NCBI GenBank assembly: GCA_030531005.1
Contig: JAUMTW010000004.1
Span: 62,001 to 126,000 of the forward strand
Length of the DNA: 64,000 bases
Direction: 5' to 3'
Origin: Corynebacterium sp.
GTDB taxonomy: Bacteria > Actinomycetota > Actinomycetes > Mycobacteriales > Mycobacteriaceae
The notes beneath the pieces are model-generated. The model was not told the DNA's origin. It did no database searches and saw nothing but the letters and a program-made list of their open reading frames with translations. Positions 27,306 through 37,433 of this stretch are shown piece by piece. Position 1 is the first letter of the stretch. The number at the start of each line of letters is the position of its first letter. A program made the position numbers and the translations under genes.

Positions 27306-27679
27306 GAGTGATGCGGGCGGACTCGGTAAACTGTACTATTTGTCGGCACACTATTGCCTGTCGGTGATCTTATTTCTTTGTTGGGGGCCGGTTAGCGTGG
27401 TGGTTTTCCCGTAAAAATGGCCTTTCCAATGTATTCCTATGGGCGCTAGGGGTGGTGTTGATCCCGATGCTGGTGGTCATCGTTTGGGCGTTTATGCTGA
27501 TAGATGCAAGAAAGACGCAGATAGGTTCAAGGGATCTGAGCTTGCTCGGTGCTTCGAATCCTCAACGTTCTTCAAGTCCTCAACCATCGCATCCGGCAGG
27601 CGGGACTGGCACTGGACTAATCCAAGGTCAGCCAGTGACGTTCGGGCAGTCTGGTTTGGGGTATTACGCACCGGGGTAA
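27306..27679 (+). pseudogene. Remnant of a small membrane protein gene
   Basis: The about 990-base space between cobIJ and cobK holds no intact gene, but a frame from 27368 to 27679 encodes GRLAWWFSRKNGLSNVFLWA, a strong membrane helix (GVVLIPMLVVIVWAFMLI) and a Gly/Pro/Ser/Gln-rich tail ending GQSGLGYYAPG. It has no start codon. An ATG at 27306 opens a frame (MSDAGGLGKLYY) that would join after a one-base shift near 27385. I read this as a decayed or mis-sequenced single-span protein. The family is unknown. The rest of the spacer (27680-28094) shows nothing. Confidence 0.4.
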
Positions 27680-28094
27680 CACGCAATGCCATTGGGTACT
27701 GCTCCGGAATCTGGCAATACTCGTTCTTGGCTCCCAGCTGTCCGGGCAGCTACGAACACGTACACACCGAATTCTACAATGTTGCAAATCCATCACAGCA
27801 GCATTCTTAGGTAGGCGAAGCACGCCAAGATATATTAAGCCAAGGTGAAAACCAGTACATATGGCATATGCAGAGCTACTGGACAGCGAAGAGTTTTTGC
27901 CTGTACATTGCAAGTATCTAAAAGCAGATCGTTCGTAAGTTAGAGTCTGGCCTGAAGCTCAAATTGGAGCGGAATGGCGGCAAAGTCAGAAATCTTCAGA
28001 AAGCTTCAGAAATCTAAGTCCAAATTCCCTTGAAATAGCCCTATGAAATAGCTGAGTCCTCTAAAGTCTAAACAACAAGGTTCTAACATTGCGG

Positions 28095-28835
28095 TCATTG
28101 TAGTTGCGTTATGACAGTATAAGCCTCATCGACGGTGTGCACCACAACCTCGGTGTTACTGTGTGCTAGAGGCGGGCGTTCAATCATGAGCACACTGACT
28201 CCAAGGTCGCGCGCAGCATCGAGTTTTGCTCTGGTCAGCTCGCCGCCTGAGTTCTTCGTCACCAGACAATCAATCTGATTGCCAATGAGCAGTTTCTTTT
28301 CGCTTTCCACACTAAACGGGCCGCGATCCAAAATCACCCGGTGCCGTTGCGGTAAAGGAGCTTCTGGGGGTTCCACGCAGCGAATCACGTAGAGATTGTG
28401 GGGATCATGAGCAAAATACTGTAGGTTCTGTCGCCCGATAGTTACGAAGATGTGGTGGAAATCCCGTGCCGCTAAATGTGCAGCGTCAGCCATATCGGAT
28501 ACGGAAATCCACCGGTCACCCGCTTGAGGCTCCCACGCTTTCCTATGTACATGGATGAGAGGAATCCCGGTAGCACGAGCGGCTTCTGCTGCCGAGATAC
28601 TAATGCGTTCAGCAAATGGGTGCGTGGCATCGACGATCACCTCGATGCCGTGGGCTAATACCCAACGAGTTAGCCCAGCTGGGCCTCCAAAGCCCCCAAT
28701 GCGAACCTCGCCAACAGGGAGCGCAGGTTTGGAGACTCGCCCGGCTAGCGAGCTAGTGACATGCCAACCGGATTCTTTCAAAAGTTGGGCTAGATCCCGG
28801 CCTTCCCGGGTGCCACCAAGGATTAAGGCGCGCAT
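28095..28835 (-). CDS. cobK: Precorrin-6A reductase
   Basis: A 246-residue NADPH-dependent enzyme that reduces precorrin-6A (6X) to precorrin-6B (6Y). The N-terminal LILGGTREGRDLAQLL, the central VDATHPFAERIS and the C-terminal VTKNSGGELTRAKLDAARDL are CobK signatures. Its start overlaps the end of cobM by 13 bases, showing coupled translation in a cobM-cobK unit. It faces cobIJ across about 990 bases of largely empty DNA. Confidence 0.94.
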   Translation of the reverse strand: MRALILGGTREGRDLAQLLKESGWHVTSSLAGRVSKPALPVGEVRIGGFGGPAGLTRWVLAHGIEVIVDATHPFAERISISAAEAARATGIPLIHVHRKAWEPQAGDRWISVSDMADAAHLAARDFHHIFVTIGRQNLQYFAHDPHNLYVIRCVEPPEAPLPQRHRVILDRGPFSVESEKKLLIGNQIDCLVTKNSGGELTRAKLDAARDLGVSVLMIERPPLAHSNTEVVVHTVDEAYTVITQLQ

Positions 28836-29596
28836 GGGATGGTCCTTCCAAAAGCATCACGAGGACGATCATCAGAATAGAGGAAGGAGTCCGGGAAGTT
28901 TTTCGCTGCCAAGACCTTGCCTACAATGATGATGGCGGTGCGCTGGATACCTGCCTCGGCAACTTGTTGGGCAATCGTTGCTAAAGTACCCCGCAAAATT
29001 TGTTGCTCGGGTCGGCTGGCATAAGCCACCACTGCGACCGGGCAATCTTGCCCATAGTTGGGTTCTAGTTCAGCAACCACTCGCTCAATCTCATGGATAG
29101 CTAGATGAAGACACAATGTGGCGCCACTAGCGCCTAGGGTTGCTAAATCTTCTCCTGCCGGCATTTGCGATGCCCGACCATTGACCCTGGTTAGGATCAC
29201 CGTTTGGCCTACTTCTGGCACGGTGAGCTCATGGCCAAGCACCGCAGCTGCCGCAGCAAAACTAGCCACTCCAGGTATTACTTCGTAGGGGATGTTCCGG
29301 GCATGCAGTTGCCGGGCTTGTTCTGCCAGAGAGGAGTAAATGGATGGGTCCCCAGATTGTAAGCGGGCAATATCATGACCTTGGCTGTGATGCTGCTCGA
29401 TGGTGCCAATAATATCCTGTAGGGGCATGCGAGCAGTATTAATGATGGTGGCATCATCACGGGCCATATCTAAAACCTCTGGGGGAACGATGCTGCCGGC
29501 ATACAGGATCACCGGAGTTTGGCTAATGATGCGGTGGGCGCGCATAGTAAGCAGGTCGGCTGCACCAGGGCCCGCCCCAATGAAATAAACAGTCAT
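28823..29596 (-). CDS. cobM: Precorrin-4 C11-methyltransferase
   Basis: A 257-residue SAM-dependent tetrapyrrole methylase that adds the C11 methyl group. Starts MTVYFIGAGPGAADLLTMRA (the first conserved glycine loop) and carries ILYAGSIVPPEVL, the second loop region IARLQSGDPSIYSSLAEQ and PYEVIPGVASFAAAAAVLG, all typical of CobM/CbiF. It precedes cobK with a 13-base overlap and lies 180 bases downstream of cobL, all on the minus strand. Confidence 0.94.
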   Translation of the reverse strand: MTVYFIGAGPGAADLLTMRAHRIISQTPVILYAGSIVPPEVLDMARDDATIINTARMPLQDIIGTIEQHHSQGHDIARLQSGDPSIYSSLAEQARQLHARNIPYEVIPGVASFAAAAAVLGHELTVPEVGQTVILTRVNGRASQMPAGEDLATLGASGATLCLHLAIHEIERVVAELEPNYGQDCPVAVVAYASRPEQQILRGTLATIAQQVAEAGIQRTAIIIVGKVLAAKNFPDSFLYSDDRPRDAFGRTIPCAP

Positions 29597-29776
29597 ATTC
29601 GTTCGTCCTTGTAAAGATTCATTTTGCTGTTGATGCGCACGGTAGCAAACACGGTGCCTGCTCCCCGCCGTTATCCTTATGGCATGATCACCCGGAGATA
29701 ACCTCTACGTGCTTGCCGAATATGTAGCATCAGTAAGCAAGCGTGGCAATTACACGGGATCTATCCTACTCGCCTA

Positions 29777-31177
29777 CTACAAAGTATCAGTGCCTTGTAT
29801 GGGTTTGGTCACTTCCCACTGCACAATGGGCAAGGCTGGGCGCAGACTATGGAAAGATCCCACCTGGTGCTCGTGCGCAATGCGCAGCTCACTTAAGTGC
29901 CCACCATGTGCTTGGCGTAACTGCCACAAGACCTGTTGGGTCTCTAAAGTAACAGCATTGGCTACCAACCGCCCACCGGGCTGTAAGCGCTCAAAAGCCT
30001 CGGCGAACACCGCGGGGATAGTTAATCCCCCACCAATGAAAATGGCATTGGGAGCGTCTGGTACTTCAAAATAGGCATCCGGGGCGGCATGAAGAATAGC
30101 TAAGCGATCCGCCACACCAAGATCTCGGGCATTATCCATAATCCGCTGACAACGCAGCTCATCGCGCTCAAAGACCACAGCCTTAGTAGTAGCAACTGCG
30201 CGCAACCATTCAATAGCGATACTGCCGGCGCCGCCACCAACATCCCAAAGAATTTCGCCTGGCCGAGGCGCTAAAGCGCTTAAAGTAAGGGCCCGGATTT
30301 TGCGTTTAGTTATTTGGCCATCATGAGCATAGGCAGTATCTGGTAAACCTGGCACCGTGCTATAACGATAGCGCTGGGACGCAGCAAGCTCTACGGCCAC
30401 AATATAAAGAGCACTGCTCACCGACGGTGGATTGGACACACTACCAGTGACTATCAGCTCATCAACGCTACCAAGATCGTGCAAAACGGTAAGCTGCGCC
30501 CCATCTTGGCCATGCTGAGCAAGATAATCCACAATCTCCGGCAAACTCGTTTCATCACGGGCCAAAATCAGGAAGCGTTCAGCTACATCAATCATGCGCC
30601 CTAGCCCGGCTACCGTGGAAGTAACCAAACTATGCACCGGGGTGTCTTGTCCGGCCCAACCTAAACGCGCGCAGGCAAAGGATGCAGAAGATGCTGCAGG
30701 GATAATGTGCAGCGTCACATCAGGTAACAGGCGCCTTAGGGTACTGGCAATGCCATGGAATAACGGATCCCCACTCGCTAAGACCACAATAGTGCGACCC
30801 CGGTGTTGCTGCAGCATGTTGGTAATGCCGGGTACTAACGGCGAAGGCCAGGGTTGACGTTCGGCTGAAATATCTGGGGAAAGCAGGTGCAGCTGCCTCC
30901 AGGAACCGAAGATAATATCGGCCTGCACTAAAGCGAGGCGGGCTTGTTCCCCAAGTTCGCTCATCCCACCTGCTGGAATACCCACCACGGTAATCGGGTG
31001 GGGACCACGATCTTTCGGCTGGATTTCCATATCCGGTCGCGGTTGCCGATCCGTGGCCAGCTCGGGTGCACCTTCCCGGGTCTCCTCGGCAGTAGGCGCA
31101 AGGTCTTGGGGTACGGGTTCAGCAGCTTCCATACCGCTTAAGTGTAATCTGCGCTGCCCGGATTTGCCGGGCGCCAT
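29777..31177 (-). CDS. cobL: Precorrin-6Y C5,15-methyltransferase (decarboxylating)
   Basis: A bifunctional CbiE-CbiT fusion of up to 466 residues that methylates C5 and C15 of precorrin-6Y and decarboxylates the C12 side chain. The CbiE half starts ITVVGIPAGGMSELGEQARL and has VVLASGDPLFHGIASTL. The CbiT half has KRKIRALTLSALAPRPGEIL and the SAM motif DVGGGAGSIAIEW. The first 47 residues are Pro/Glu-rich and not conserved. Possible starts are 31177, 31132 and 31030, none with a strong ribosome site, so the N-terminus is unsure. Confidence 0.9.
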   Translation of the reverse strand: MAPGKSGQRRLHLSGMEAAEPVPQDLAPTAEETREGAPELATDRQPRPDMEIQPKDRGPHPITVVGIPAGGMSELGEQARLALVQADIIFGSWRQLHLLSPDISAERQPWPSPLVPGITNMLQQHRGRTIVVLASGDPLFHGIASTLRRLLPDVTLHIIPAASSASFACARLGWAGQDTPVHSLVTSTVAGLGRMIDVAERFLILARDETSLPEIVDYLAQHGQDGAQLTVLHDLGSVDELIVTGSVSNPPSVSSALYIVAVELAASQRYRYSTVPGLPDTAYAHDGQITKRKIRALTLSALAPRPGEILWDVGGGAGSIAIEWLRAVATTKAVVFERDELRCQRIMDNARDLGVADRLAILHAAPDAYFEVPDAPNAIFIGGGLTIPAVFAEAFERLQPGGRLVANAVTLETQQVLWQLRQAHGGHLSELRIAHEHQVGSFHSLRPALPIVQWEVTKPIQGTDTL

Positions 31178-31250
31178 GCTTTACTGTGTCTCGCATGTTT
31201 GGCAGGTAGGTGAGTTGCTAGGCTATGTTAGCTGCGCTGTACATAGTTAG

Positions 31251-31991
31251 TTAGCGTGGCATACGCCGCCACATGGGGCGCGGCACTACCTTGGTAAGTG
31301 CTGCCAACATTGCCAATTGGCGAGGCACCCATCGGGTTACACTGCGCTGGGTGCGCACCGCAGTGGCGCGAGCTTCCAGTGCGGCTGCCGCAACATCACC
31401 GGGATACACTGACATGATTGCCGGTCGCATCCCCTTTGTCATGGAACCGATCACAAACCCGGGCCGAATGATGCACAGATGTACGGTGCTGCCATGCAGA
31501 TGATCCGCGAAGCCCTGGCTAAAAGCATCTAAGCCGGCTTTGGTGGCTCCATAGATAAAGTTTGCCCGGCGCGTGCGGTAGCCAGCGATAGAAGAAAAGA
31601 CAGTAATGGTGCTTTGACCTGGTTGCTGTTGCATGAAGGATGCCAATTGCAACGCACAGGTGGTTTGGAAACTGTAGTCTACCTGGGCAATCTCTAGAGC
31701 ATGGGCGGGATCTTCGAGTGCTCGGCTATGCTCACCGAGAATCCCGAAGCTGATCACGGCATGATCAATGCGATCGCATACCGCAAAGACGGCATCTAGG
31801 GCGTGTGGTTCTGTTGCTTCAAACGCAACTATGCTCACCTTCGCGGCCCCGGCATCTTCGAGTTGGTGGCGTACGGACTCTAGGGTTACGGGGCGCCGTG
31901 CGGCGAGAACGATATGGTTTCCAGAGGCACTGCGTAACGCAATTTCGCCCCCAATATCGCTGGTGGCCCCCAAGATAACAATGGTCTGCAT
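31251..31991 (-). CDS. Short-chain dehydrogenase/reductase, DprE2-like
   Basis: A 246-residue classical Rossmann oxidoreductase. The nucleotide loop is ILGATSDIGGEIA, the catalytic Tyr-Lys pair is YGATKAG with a preceding Ser in VFSSIAG, and RPGFVIGSMTKGM follows. The closest family I recall is decaprenylphosphoryl-2-keto-erythropentose reductase (DprE2), but that gene normally lies with dprE1, which is absent here, so this may be a paralogue with another substrate. It lies between pepQ and cobL on the same strand. Confidence 0.75.
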   Translation of the reverse strand: MQTIVILGATSDIGGEIALRSASGNHIVLAARRPVTLESVRHQLEDAGAAKVSIVAFEATEPHALDAVFAVCDRIDHAVISFGILGEHSRALEDPAHALEIAQVDYSFQTTCALQLASFMQQQPGQSTITVFSSIAGYRTRRANFIYGATKAGLDAFSQGFADHLHGSTVHLCIIRPGFVIGSMTKGMRPAIMSVYPGDVAAAALEARATAVRTQRSVTRWVPRQLAMLAALTKVVPRPMWRRMPR

Positions 31992-32051
31992 ATCTGATTG
32001 CTCCTGTATTCCAATGGTTGGATGTTGCTTGCTTGCCGATGCCAGATACCA

Positions 32052-32087
32052 GCGCTGTTACTTATGGCGCTGTTACCTATGGCGCTG
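32052..32087. repeat. 15-bp tandem duplication upstream of the SDR gene
   Basis: Two copies of GCGCTGTTACYTATG (32052-32066 and 32067-32081) plus a six-base partial third, in the pepQ-SDR spacer. Confidence 0.8.
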
Positions 32088-32197
32088 GGAGCGTTGCTGG
32101 ATTGCGGTAGCTCACTGGATGTCGCCTGGGTCCCACCGCACGCCTGCTTGAAAGCAAAGCTGATCAAGCAGAGTTGCCGGCGCTAGCCGTGCAGTCT

Positions 32198-33325
32198 CTA
32201 GCGCAAAATCCGAGGTTGCTGGTTGAGTACCTCTACCCCGTCTGCGGTCACAGCGACAATATCTTCAATCCGCATACCAAAGTTGTCGGGAATATAAATA
32301 CCGGGTTCTATCGAAAACACCATGCCTGGGTGTAAAACTACCTCAGCGCCAGCGGCAATAAAAGGTGGCTCATGAGTAGAGACTCCAATGCCATGCCCGG
32401 TGCGGTGGGTGAAGTATTGCCCCAAACCGGCTTCTGCGATAATACCGCGGGTGATGGCATCAATGTCCCCAGCAGTCATACCTGGCCGGATTGCGGCGGT
32501 TGCTTCTTGCTGTGCTTGCTGCAATACCTCGTAGGCCTGCAATATTTCAGGGTCCACCAGAGAACGTTCACCGTCCACAATATAGGTGCGGGTGCAATCG
32601 GAGTGGTAGCCAGCAGCGTTGGTGCCTCCAATATCGACTACTACACAATCCCCAGGTTGTAATGTCCGGTCACCATAGGAATGGTGTGGCATGGCCCCAT
32701 TGGGCCCGGAGCCTACGATGATGAAGTCCACCGCCACATGCTCTTTTAAGATCAACTGCTCTAAAACTCCCGCAACCTCAGCCTCGGTGCGCCCAGCACG
32801 AAGGAGGGCGGGAACTTGAGCATGGACGCGGTCAATGGCTGCGCCGACTGAGGCAAGTTCCCGCAATTCTTCTGGCTCTTTGATGGCAAAAAGCGCATCG
32901 ACAGTGTCGAATTTAGCATTGGGGAAGGCGCGTTGTAAGGCTAAGAGATGATCACCGCGTAAGGCGGCGTCGAAGCCGATACGTTGGGGTTCAAAACCTG
33001 CAAGTTCATCCTTGAGCATGCTGATGGGGTCTTGGCCATCACGCCAGTAGATGGTGGGGATGTTCAGCTTCGGCAAAATGCTGGTGGCAATGACGGTGTC
33101 ATCAGTTGCTGGGAAAATTGCAAAGTTCTTTGTTGCGGTGATCGCTAGTGCGGCAAAGCGTTCGTGGGTGGATTCGGCAATGCCGGTGGTACTTCGCAGA
33201 ATGTCACCGGGGCCGAGGATAATGAGGTCAAATTGGCCGGAGTGTTGGACTGTCTGGAGTTTGCGGGCATAGAAATTGGGGCCGAAGTCCGTGTGTGTTT
33301 CCGCAGAATCAGTGGTGCTATTCAT
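32198..33325 (-). CDS. pepQ: Xaa-Pro dipeptidase/aminopeptidase (M24B)
   Basis: A 375-residue cytosolic metallopeptidase cleaving peptides before proline. The pita-bread domain carries all five metal ligands: Asp in VVDIGGTNAAGYHSD (two Asp), His in HRTGHGIGVSTHEPP, Glu in SIEPGIYIP and Glu in GMRIEDIV. The N-terminal creatinase-like domain fills residues 1-150. Transcribed with the SDR gene on the minus strand across a 206-base spacer with a short tandem repeat, so co-transcription is uncertain. Confidence 0.92.
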   Translation of the reverse strand: MNSTTDSAETHTDFGPNFYARKLQTVQHSGQFDLIILGPGDILRSTTGIAESTHERFAALAITATKNFAIFPATDDTVIATSILPKLNIPTIYWRDGQDPISMLKDELAGFEPQRIGFDAALRGDHLLALQRAFPNAKFDTVDALFAIKEPEELRELASVGAAIDRVHAQVPALLRAGRTEAEVAGVLEQLILKEHVAVDFIIVGSGPNGAMPHHSYGDRTLQPGDCVVVDIGGTNAAGYHSDCTRTYIVDGERSLVDPEILQAYEVLQQAQQEATAAIRPGMTAGDIDAITRGIIAEAGLGQYFTHRTGHGIGVSTHEPPFIAAGAEVVLHPGMVFSIEPGIYIPDNFGMRIEDIVAVTADGVEVLNQQPRILR

Positions 33326-33574
33326 AGTCTCCTAGCTTAATAACCTGAGTGAGGCTGTGCATTGTTGGGTTGCACGCAGCTAATTGCGCGGCAGGGCACT
33401 AAAACAAGCAAGGAGGGGCAACCGTGGAGGTTCGGATACCCGCTAGCACCCTTTTTGAGGGGGGTAGTCAATGGCACGAAGTGTTCTTTTCCCCGCATAA
33501 TTGGCGCTACGCAAATGACGCACACGTGGATAATGCACAATACAAAACTGCCCCACTAGTCAACTAGGCAGGAC

Positions 33575-33606
33575 AGTAGCTCAGCAGCTCAGTAACTCAG
33601 TAGCTA
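33575..33606. repeat. Four tandem copies of an 8-bp unit
   Basis: AGTAGCTC, AGCAGCTC, AGTAACTC, AGTAGCTA in a row inside the 330-base spacer between the helicase and pepQ genes. No gene is seen in that spacer. Confidence 0.8.
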
Positions 33607-33654
33607 GGCAACCAGGCACGCATGCAGTCGTTTGCAGCACGGATGTTGGTATTA

Positions 33655-36354
33655 CTACATTGCTGCAGCGGCAATCACACCGCGATTAATTGCTGTCACT
33701 GCCTGTCGGGCATTCTCCCGGGTCTGGTCATCATAGGCTGTGACCTTTACCTGGTTGAGCACATCGATGACTTGGCGGCATGCACGCACAAAATCGCCAG
33801 GCGATAAATCAGCACCAGCTTCGTGCGCAGCAGCCAAGCAATACTCCAACGGTGCCCCGGCAGTCCACTGATGCATGGCCAATGCAAAGGTATCCTCTGG
33901 CGGTTTGGAAACGTCTAAATCATGGCGGCGTTCATCTGATTGAAGCTCCAACCATAGGCGATGGGTATTACGCATTGCCTGTGCCATGGGCTCGGTGGCA
34001 GCCTCGGGCTGGCCATCATTGAGCTCGCGGCGGTTTTCGAAACTGCACATACTCACAACACCTGCAAGCTCTGCAGGATCCAAGTCCTTCCAGATCTGAC
34101 GCTTTAAGCACTGGGCGATAAGTAGATCATTTTGGTGATGGATTCGTGCTAGGCGCCGGCCTTCCTCAGTGATCTCATTGCCAGAAACATAGTCCATCTC
34201 GCGCAGCAATTCTAAGATGCGATCGAATGTGGCACTTAACGTATCGGTACGCTCGGCGATTGCTGCTCGCTTGCGATCCACATCTTCTTGGGCACGCAAA
34301 TAGCGATCAGCCAGCGGCATTGCTGCAGCAATATCTGGCCAATGATGCAGCTCATGAGCACGTACCGCAGCTCGCAGCTCTTTGATGTGTGCCGGGGTCT
34401 TCTGTTTTGCACGCAACCGCAAGCTTTTTGGTCGTTTGTTATTGAACTTCACTAAGCGTGTAGCAGCCTGCTTGCCATGCCGCTGCGGTTGAGCAAGCAC
34501 GGATCGAGGCAGACGCATATGCCCAAGTACGATTGGTGCGACGCCAAAATGTGAAATCGCCAGCCGGCCTTGCCACCCTTTTTCACTCACAACCAACGGG
34601 CGCGGATCGTTCGAATCACGTGCAGGTTGTAGCACCACCGCCAAAAGTGGGCGCTTCTTCGCAGGCAAAGCAATGACTTCACCTAATTGCAGGTTGCTTA
34701 GTACTGCGCGGATGTGATCGCGCTGGGTTTCTTGAGCCTTCTTTGCAGCTAGCTTTTCCGCCTGGGTGCATGCGCGGCGCAACTTGGCATACTCGATAAC
34801 ATCGTGTGCCTGGGATGCAGCAATATCAATGGTGCTCAGCATGGCTTGGAATGCAGCAAAGGCCTCATCAGCAGTTTTTTGCTGCTGCTCTACCTGGCGC
34901 ACGGCAGTGACAATATCGCCATTGGCTTGGAACTGGGCAAAAGACTTTTCCAAAATGCGGTGTGCGCCATCGCGTCCAAACGTCTGCAGCAGATTAATGG
35001 ACATGTTATAGCCGGGACTGAAGGTTGATTGCAGCGGATAGGTACGCGTCGTAGCAAGTCCAGCGACCGCTGGCACCTCAAGTGCCGGAGTCCACAAGAT
35101 CACCGCGTTGCCATGATCATCAATACCACGCCTGCCAGCACGGCCAGTTAGCTGCGTATATTCTGCAGGTTTTAAGTCCACATGGGCTTCGCCATTAAAC
35201 TTCACCATTTTCTCTAACACTACAGTGCGTGCAGGCATGTTGATGCCCAAAGCAAGGGTCTCCGTAGCAAAGATGGCACGTAGTAATCCGCGAGCGAAGA
35301 GATGTTCTACGATATGCCGAAAGGTCGGTAGCATGCCGGCATGGTGCGCCGCGAACCCTCGCATTAAGGCTGCACGCCAGGCCTTGAAGTTCAATACCTG
35401 CAAATCTGCTGGGGCGATTTCCGTGATATTCGCATCAATATATTCGGCGATCTCCTCAGCCTCAGCTTGCGTGGTGAACACTAAAGAAGAACGTAAACAT
35501 TGATAAACCGCATCCTCACACCCGGCACGAGAAAAAATAAAGGTAATCGCTGGCAGCATTTCTGCATCCTCTAAGAGATGCAAAACCTCTGGGCGAGTCG
35601 TGGGACGAAATGGGCGCCCGCGCACCTTACGTGATTTCTCCCCACGGAAACCAGCGCTACGCACTTCCCTATCCAAAGCGCGCGCCACACTGCGCTCAAG
35701 CGCGGGGTTGACAGCATCAGAGGTGGGTGATTCAAGCAGACGATGCATATGCTTACCGACCATCATCCAAGGTGTTAGCGGCACGGGGCGTTTATCGGTG
35801 ACAATAACTTCGAATTCACCGCGCACACTTGAAAGCCAGGCGCCGAATTCTTCTGCATTGGATACAGTGGCTGAAAGACCAACGAGCTGGACTGCCTCGT
35901 CAAGGGCTAAGATAATTTCTTCCCACACCGCGCCACGGGAGCGATCCGCAAGATAGTGGATCTCATCCATTACCACATACCCCAAGGCATCAAGTCCCGT
36001 GGAGCGTGCATAGATCATATTGCGCAGCACCTCAGTGGTCATCACCACGATCGGGGCATCGTGGTTTACGGAAACATCACCTGTCAGCAATCCCACGTTG
36101 TCTTGCCCATGCAAGGCTACAAGATCATAGTATTTCTGATTGCTCAATGCCTTAATCGGCGTGGTGTAAAAACTGCGCAGACCGCGATGCAGGCCAAGCG
36201 CTAAAGCATATTCGCCAACTAACGTTTTGCCACTACCGGTGGGGGCGCAAACGAGCACCCCTTTACCAGCACTAATGGCCTCGCATGCTTCGGTTTGGAA
36301 GGCATCGAGCCCAAATTTTTGTTGACCACGAAATTCTTGAAAGAAATCAGACAT
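33655..36354 (-). CDS. helY: DEAD/DEAH-box RNA helicase of the Ski2/Mtr4 type
   Basis: An 899-residue superfamily 2 helicase. Walker A APTGSGKT is at residues 37-44, DEIH at 130-133, the SAT motif is LVGLSATVSNAEEFG, and the helicase C domain has FATETLALGINMPARTVV and QLTGRAGRRGID. The C-terminal third ends in a DSHCT domain (RIHHQNDLLIAQCLKRQIW, then DFVRACRQVIDVLNQV). Bacterial members are linked to RNA turnover, though the role is poorly known. The stop of tatC lies 21 bases upstream of the ATG, so it is co-transcribed with tatC. Confidence 0.9.
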   Translation of the reverse strand: MSDFFQEFRGQQKFGLDAFQTEACEAISAGKGVLVCAPTGSGKTLVGEYALALGLHRGLRSFYTTPIKALSNQKYYDLVALHGQDNVGLLTGDVSVNHDAPIVVMTTEVLRNMIYARSTGLDALGYVVMDEIHYLADRSRGAVWEEIILALDEAVQLVGLSATVSNAEEFGAWLSSVRGEFEVIVTDKRPVPLTPWMMVGKHMHRLLESPTSDAVNPALERSVARALDREVRSAGFRGEKSRKVRGRPFRPTTRPEVLHLLEDAEMLPAITFIFSRAGCEDAVYQCLRSSLVFTTQAEAEEIAEYIDANITEIAPADLQVLNFKAWRAALMRGFAAHHAGMLPTFRHIVEHLFARGLLRAIFATETLALGINMPARTVVLEKMVKFNGEAHVDLKPAEYTQLTGRAGRRGIDDHGNAVILWTPALEVPAVAGLATTRTYPLQSTFSPGYNMSINLLQTFGRDGAHRILEKSFAQFQANGDIVTAVRQVEQQQKTADEAFAAFQAMLSTIDIAASQAHDVIEYAKLRRACTQAEKLAAKKAQETQRDHIRAVLSNLQLGEVIALPAKKRPLLAVVLQPARDSNDPRPLVVSEKGWQGRLAISHFGVAPIVLGHMRLPRSVLAQPQRHGKQAATRLVKFNNKRPKSLRLRAKQKTPAHIKELRAAVRAHELHHWPDIAAAMPLADRYLRAQEDVDRKRAAIAERTDTLSATFDRILELLREMDYVSGNEITEEGRRLARIHHQNDLLIAQCLKRQIWKDLDPAELAGVVSMCSFENRRELNDGQPEAATEPMAQAMRNTHRLWLELQSDERRHDLDVSKPPEDTFALAMHQWTAGAPLEYCLAAAHEAGADLSPGDFVRACRQVIDVLNQVKVTAYDDQTRENARQAVTAINRGVIAAAAM

Positions 36355-36374
36355 TACTCACCAGGGTAGCGTCC

Positions 36375-37433
36375 TTAGGTAATATCGTCCCAATTACTTG
36401 GTGAAACTGGACTCGCAGCATCTACGTTGCCACTACCCTGTATAGACTGTGGGGCATCAATAGGACCAGAAGCTAAGGGTCTCGTATTACCGCTGATATC
36501 GTCGGTGCTACCAATAGATTCTGGGCTAGCAATACTCGTGGGCGCCTCGGTGCTCCCTGGACTAAAGTCCATCGGAGATGCGGTTTCATCATCCAAGTCC
36601 ATCCACTCGGGGCGTTCTTCAGTTAGCCGGCGATCATGCAAGCGACAGATCTGGAGAGCGAATTCCACCATGATGCATAAGGTCGTGCCCAATATAGTCA
36701 TCGTCAAGGGATCTTGACCAGGAGTAACTACCGCGGCGAAGATGAAGATCACCATGATAATAACGCGGCGCTTATCTTTGATACTGGCATAGCTCAAAAT
36801 CCCGATTTGGTTGAGCATGACGATCAGCAGCGGGATCTCGAAACTAATGCCGAAGATCAGCAATAAGGCGAGCAAGAAATTGAAGTAACGCTCACCGGTT
36901 AAGGCTGCGGTTTGGGTATCGCCACCCATGGTGAGTAGGAACTCCAGGCCGACGCTCATCACCAGGTAAGCAAGCAATGCGCCGGCAACGAAAAGGAAGA
37001 CAGCAGAGCCGACAAAACGCCGCGACCACTTACGCTCATTAGCAAGTAGACCCGGGGTAATAAAAGCCCAGAATTGATAGAGCCACACTGGGCTTGCAAA
37101 GACTAAGCCCACCAAGGCGGAGACTTTCAAGCGCAAGACGAACATATCGAAAGGCCCAGTCGCCAGCAGCCGACACTCATCGGTATCCAACGCCATGCGC
37201 TGTTGTGGCGGCACTTTACAATATGGCTCGCGTAAAATATCGCCGAGACTGGGTATTGGCCCAATGCTTGCGGTGTACCACAAAAAGGCCACTACGGTAC
37301 CGGCAGCAATGGCGAGCACAGCAATGATGATACGCCGACGTAGTTCCTGGATGTGCTCCGTAATCGACATCTCCTGGTCGCGCTCGGGCTTTTTCGCCCG
37401 CTTCCACCAAGTTGTGGTCGCATCCGCAGTCAT
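36375..37433 (-). CDS. tatC: Sec-independent translocase subunit TatC
   Basis: A 352-residue six-helix membrane protein that, with TatB, recognises twin-arginine signal peptides. The N-terminal MSITEHIQELRRRIIIAVLA, the periplasmic loop before FVLRLKVSALVGLVFASPVWLYQFW and the conserved FGISFEIPLLIVMLNQIGIL are TatC hallmarks. The last 90 residues are a Ser/Pro/Asp-rich cytoplasmic tail, longer than in E. coli. Located with tatA (266 bases away) and the paf genes, the usual actinobacterial arrangement. Confidence 0.95.
   Translation of the reverse strand: MTADATTTWWKRAKKPERDQEMSITEHIQELRRRIIIAVLAIAAGTVVAFLWYTASIGPIPSLGDILREPYCKVPPQQRMALDTDECRLLATGPFDMFVLRLKVSALVGLVFASPVWLYQFWAFITPGLLANERKWSRRFVGSAVFLFVAGALLAYLVMSVGLEFLLTMGGDTQTAALTGERYFNFLLALLLIFGISFEIPLLIVMLNQIGILSYASIKDKRRVIIMVIFIFAAVVTPGQDPLTMTILGTTLCIMVEFALQICRLHDRRLTEERPEWMDLDDETASPMDFSPGSTEAPTSIASPESIGSTDDISGNTRPLASGPIDAPQSIQGSGNVDAASPVSPSNWDDIT

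Noticed and set aside
31200..31240. DtxR-like iron box near TAGGCTATGTTAGC
   Set aside because: It lacks the symmetric TTAGGTTAGCCTAACCTAA pattern and matches only a short half-site.
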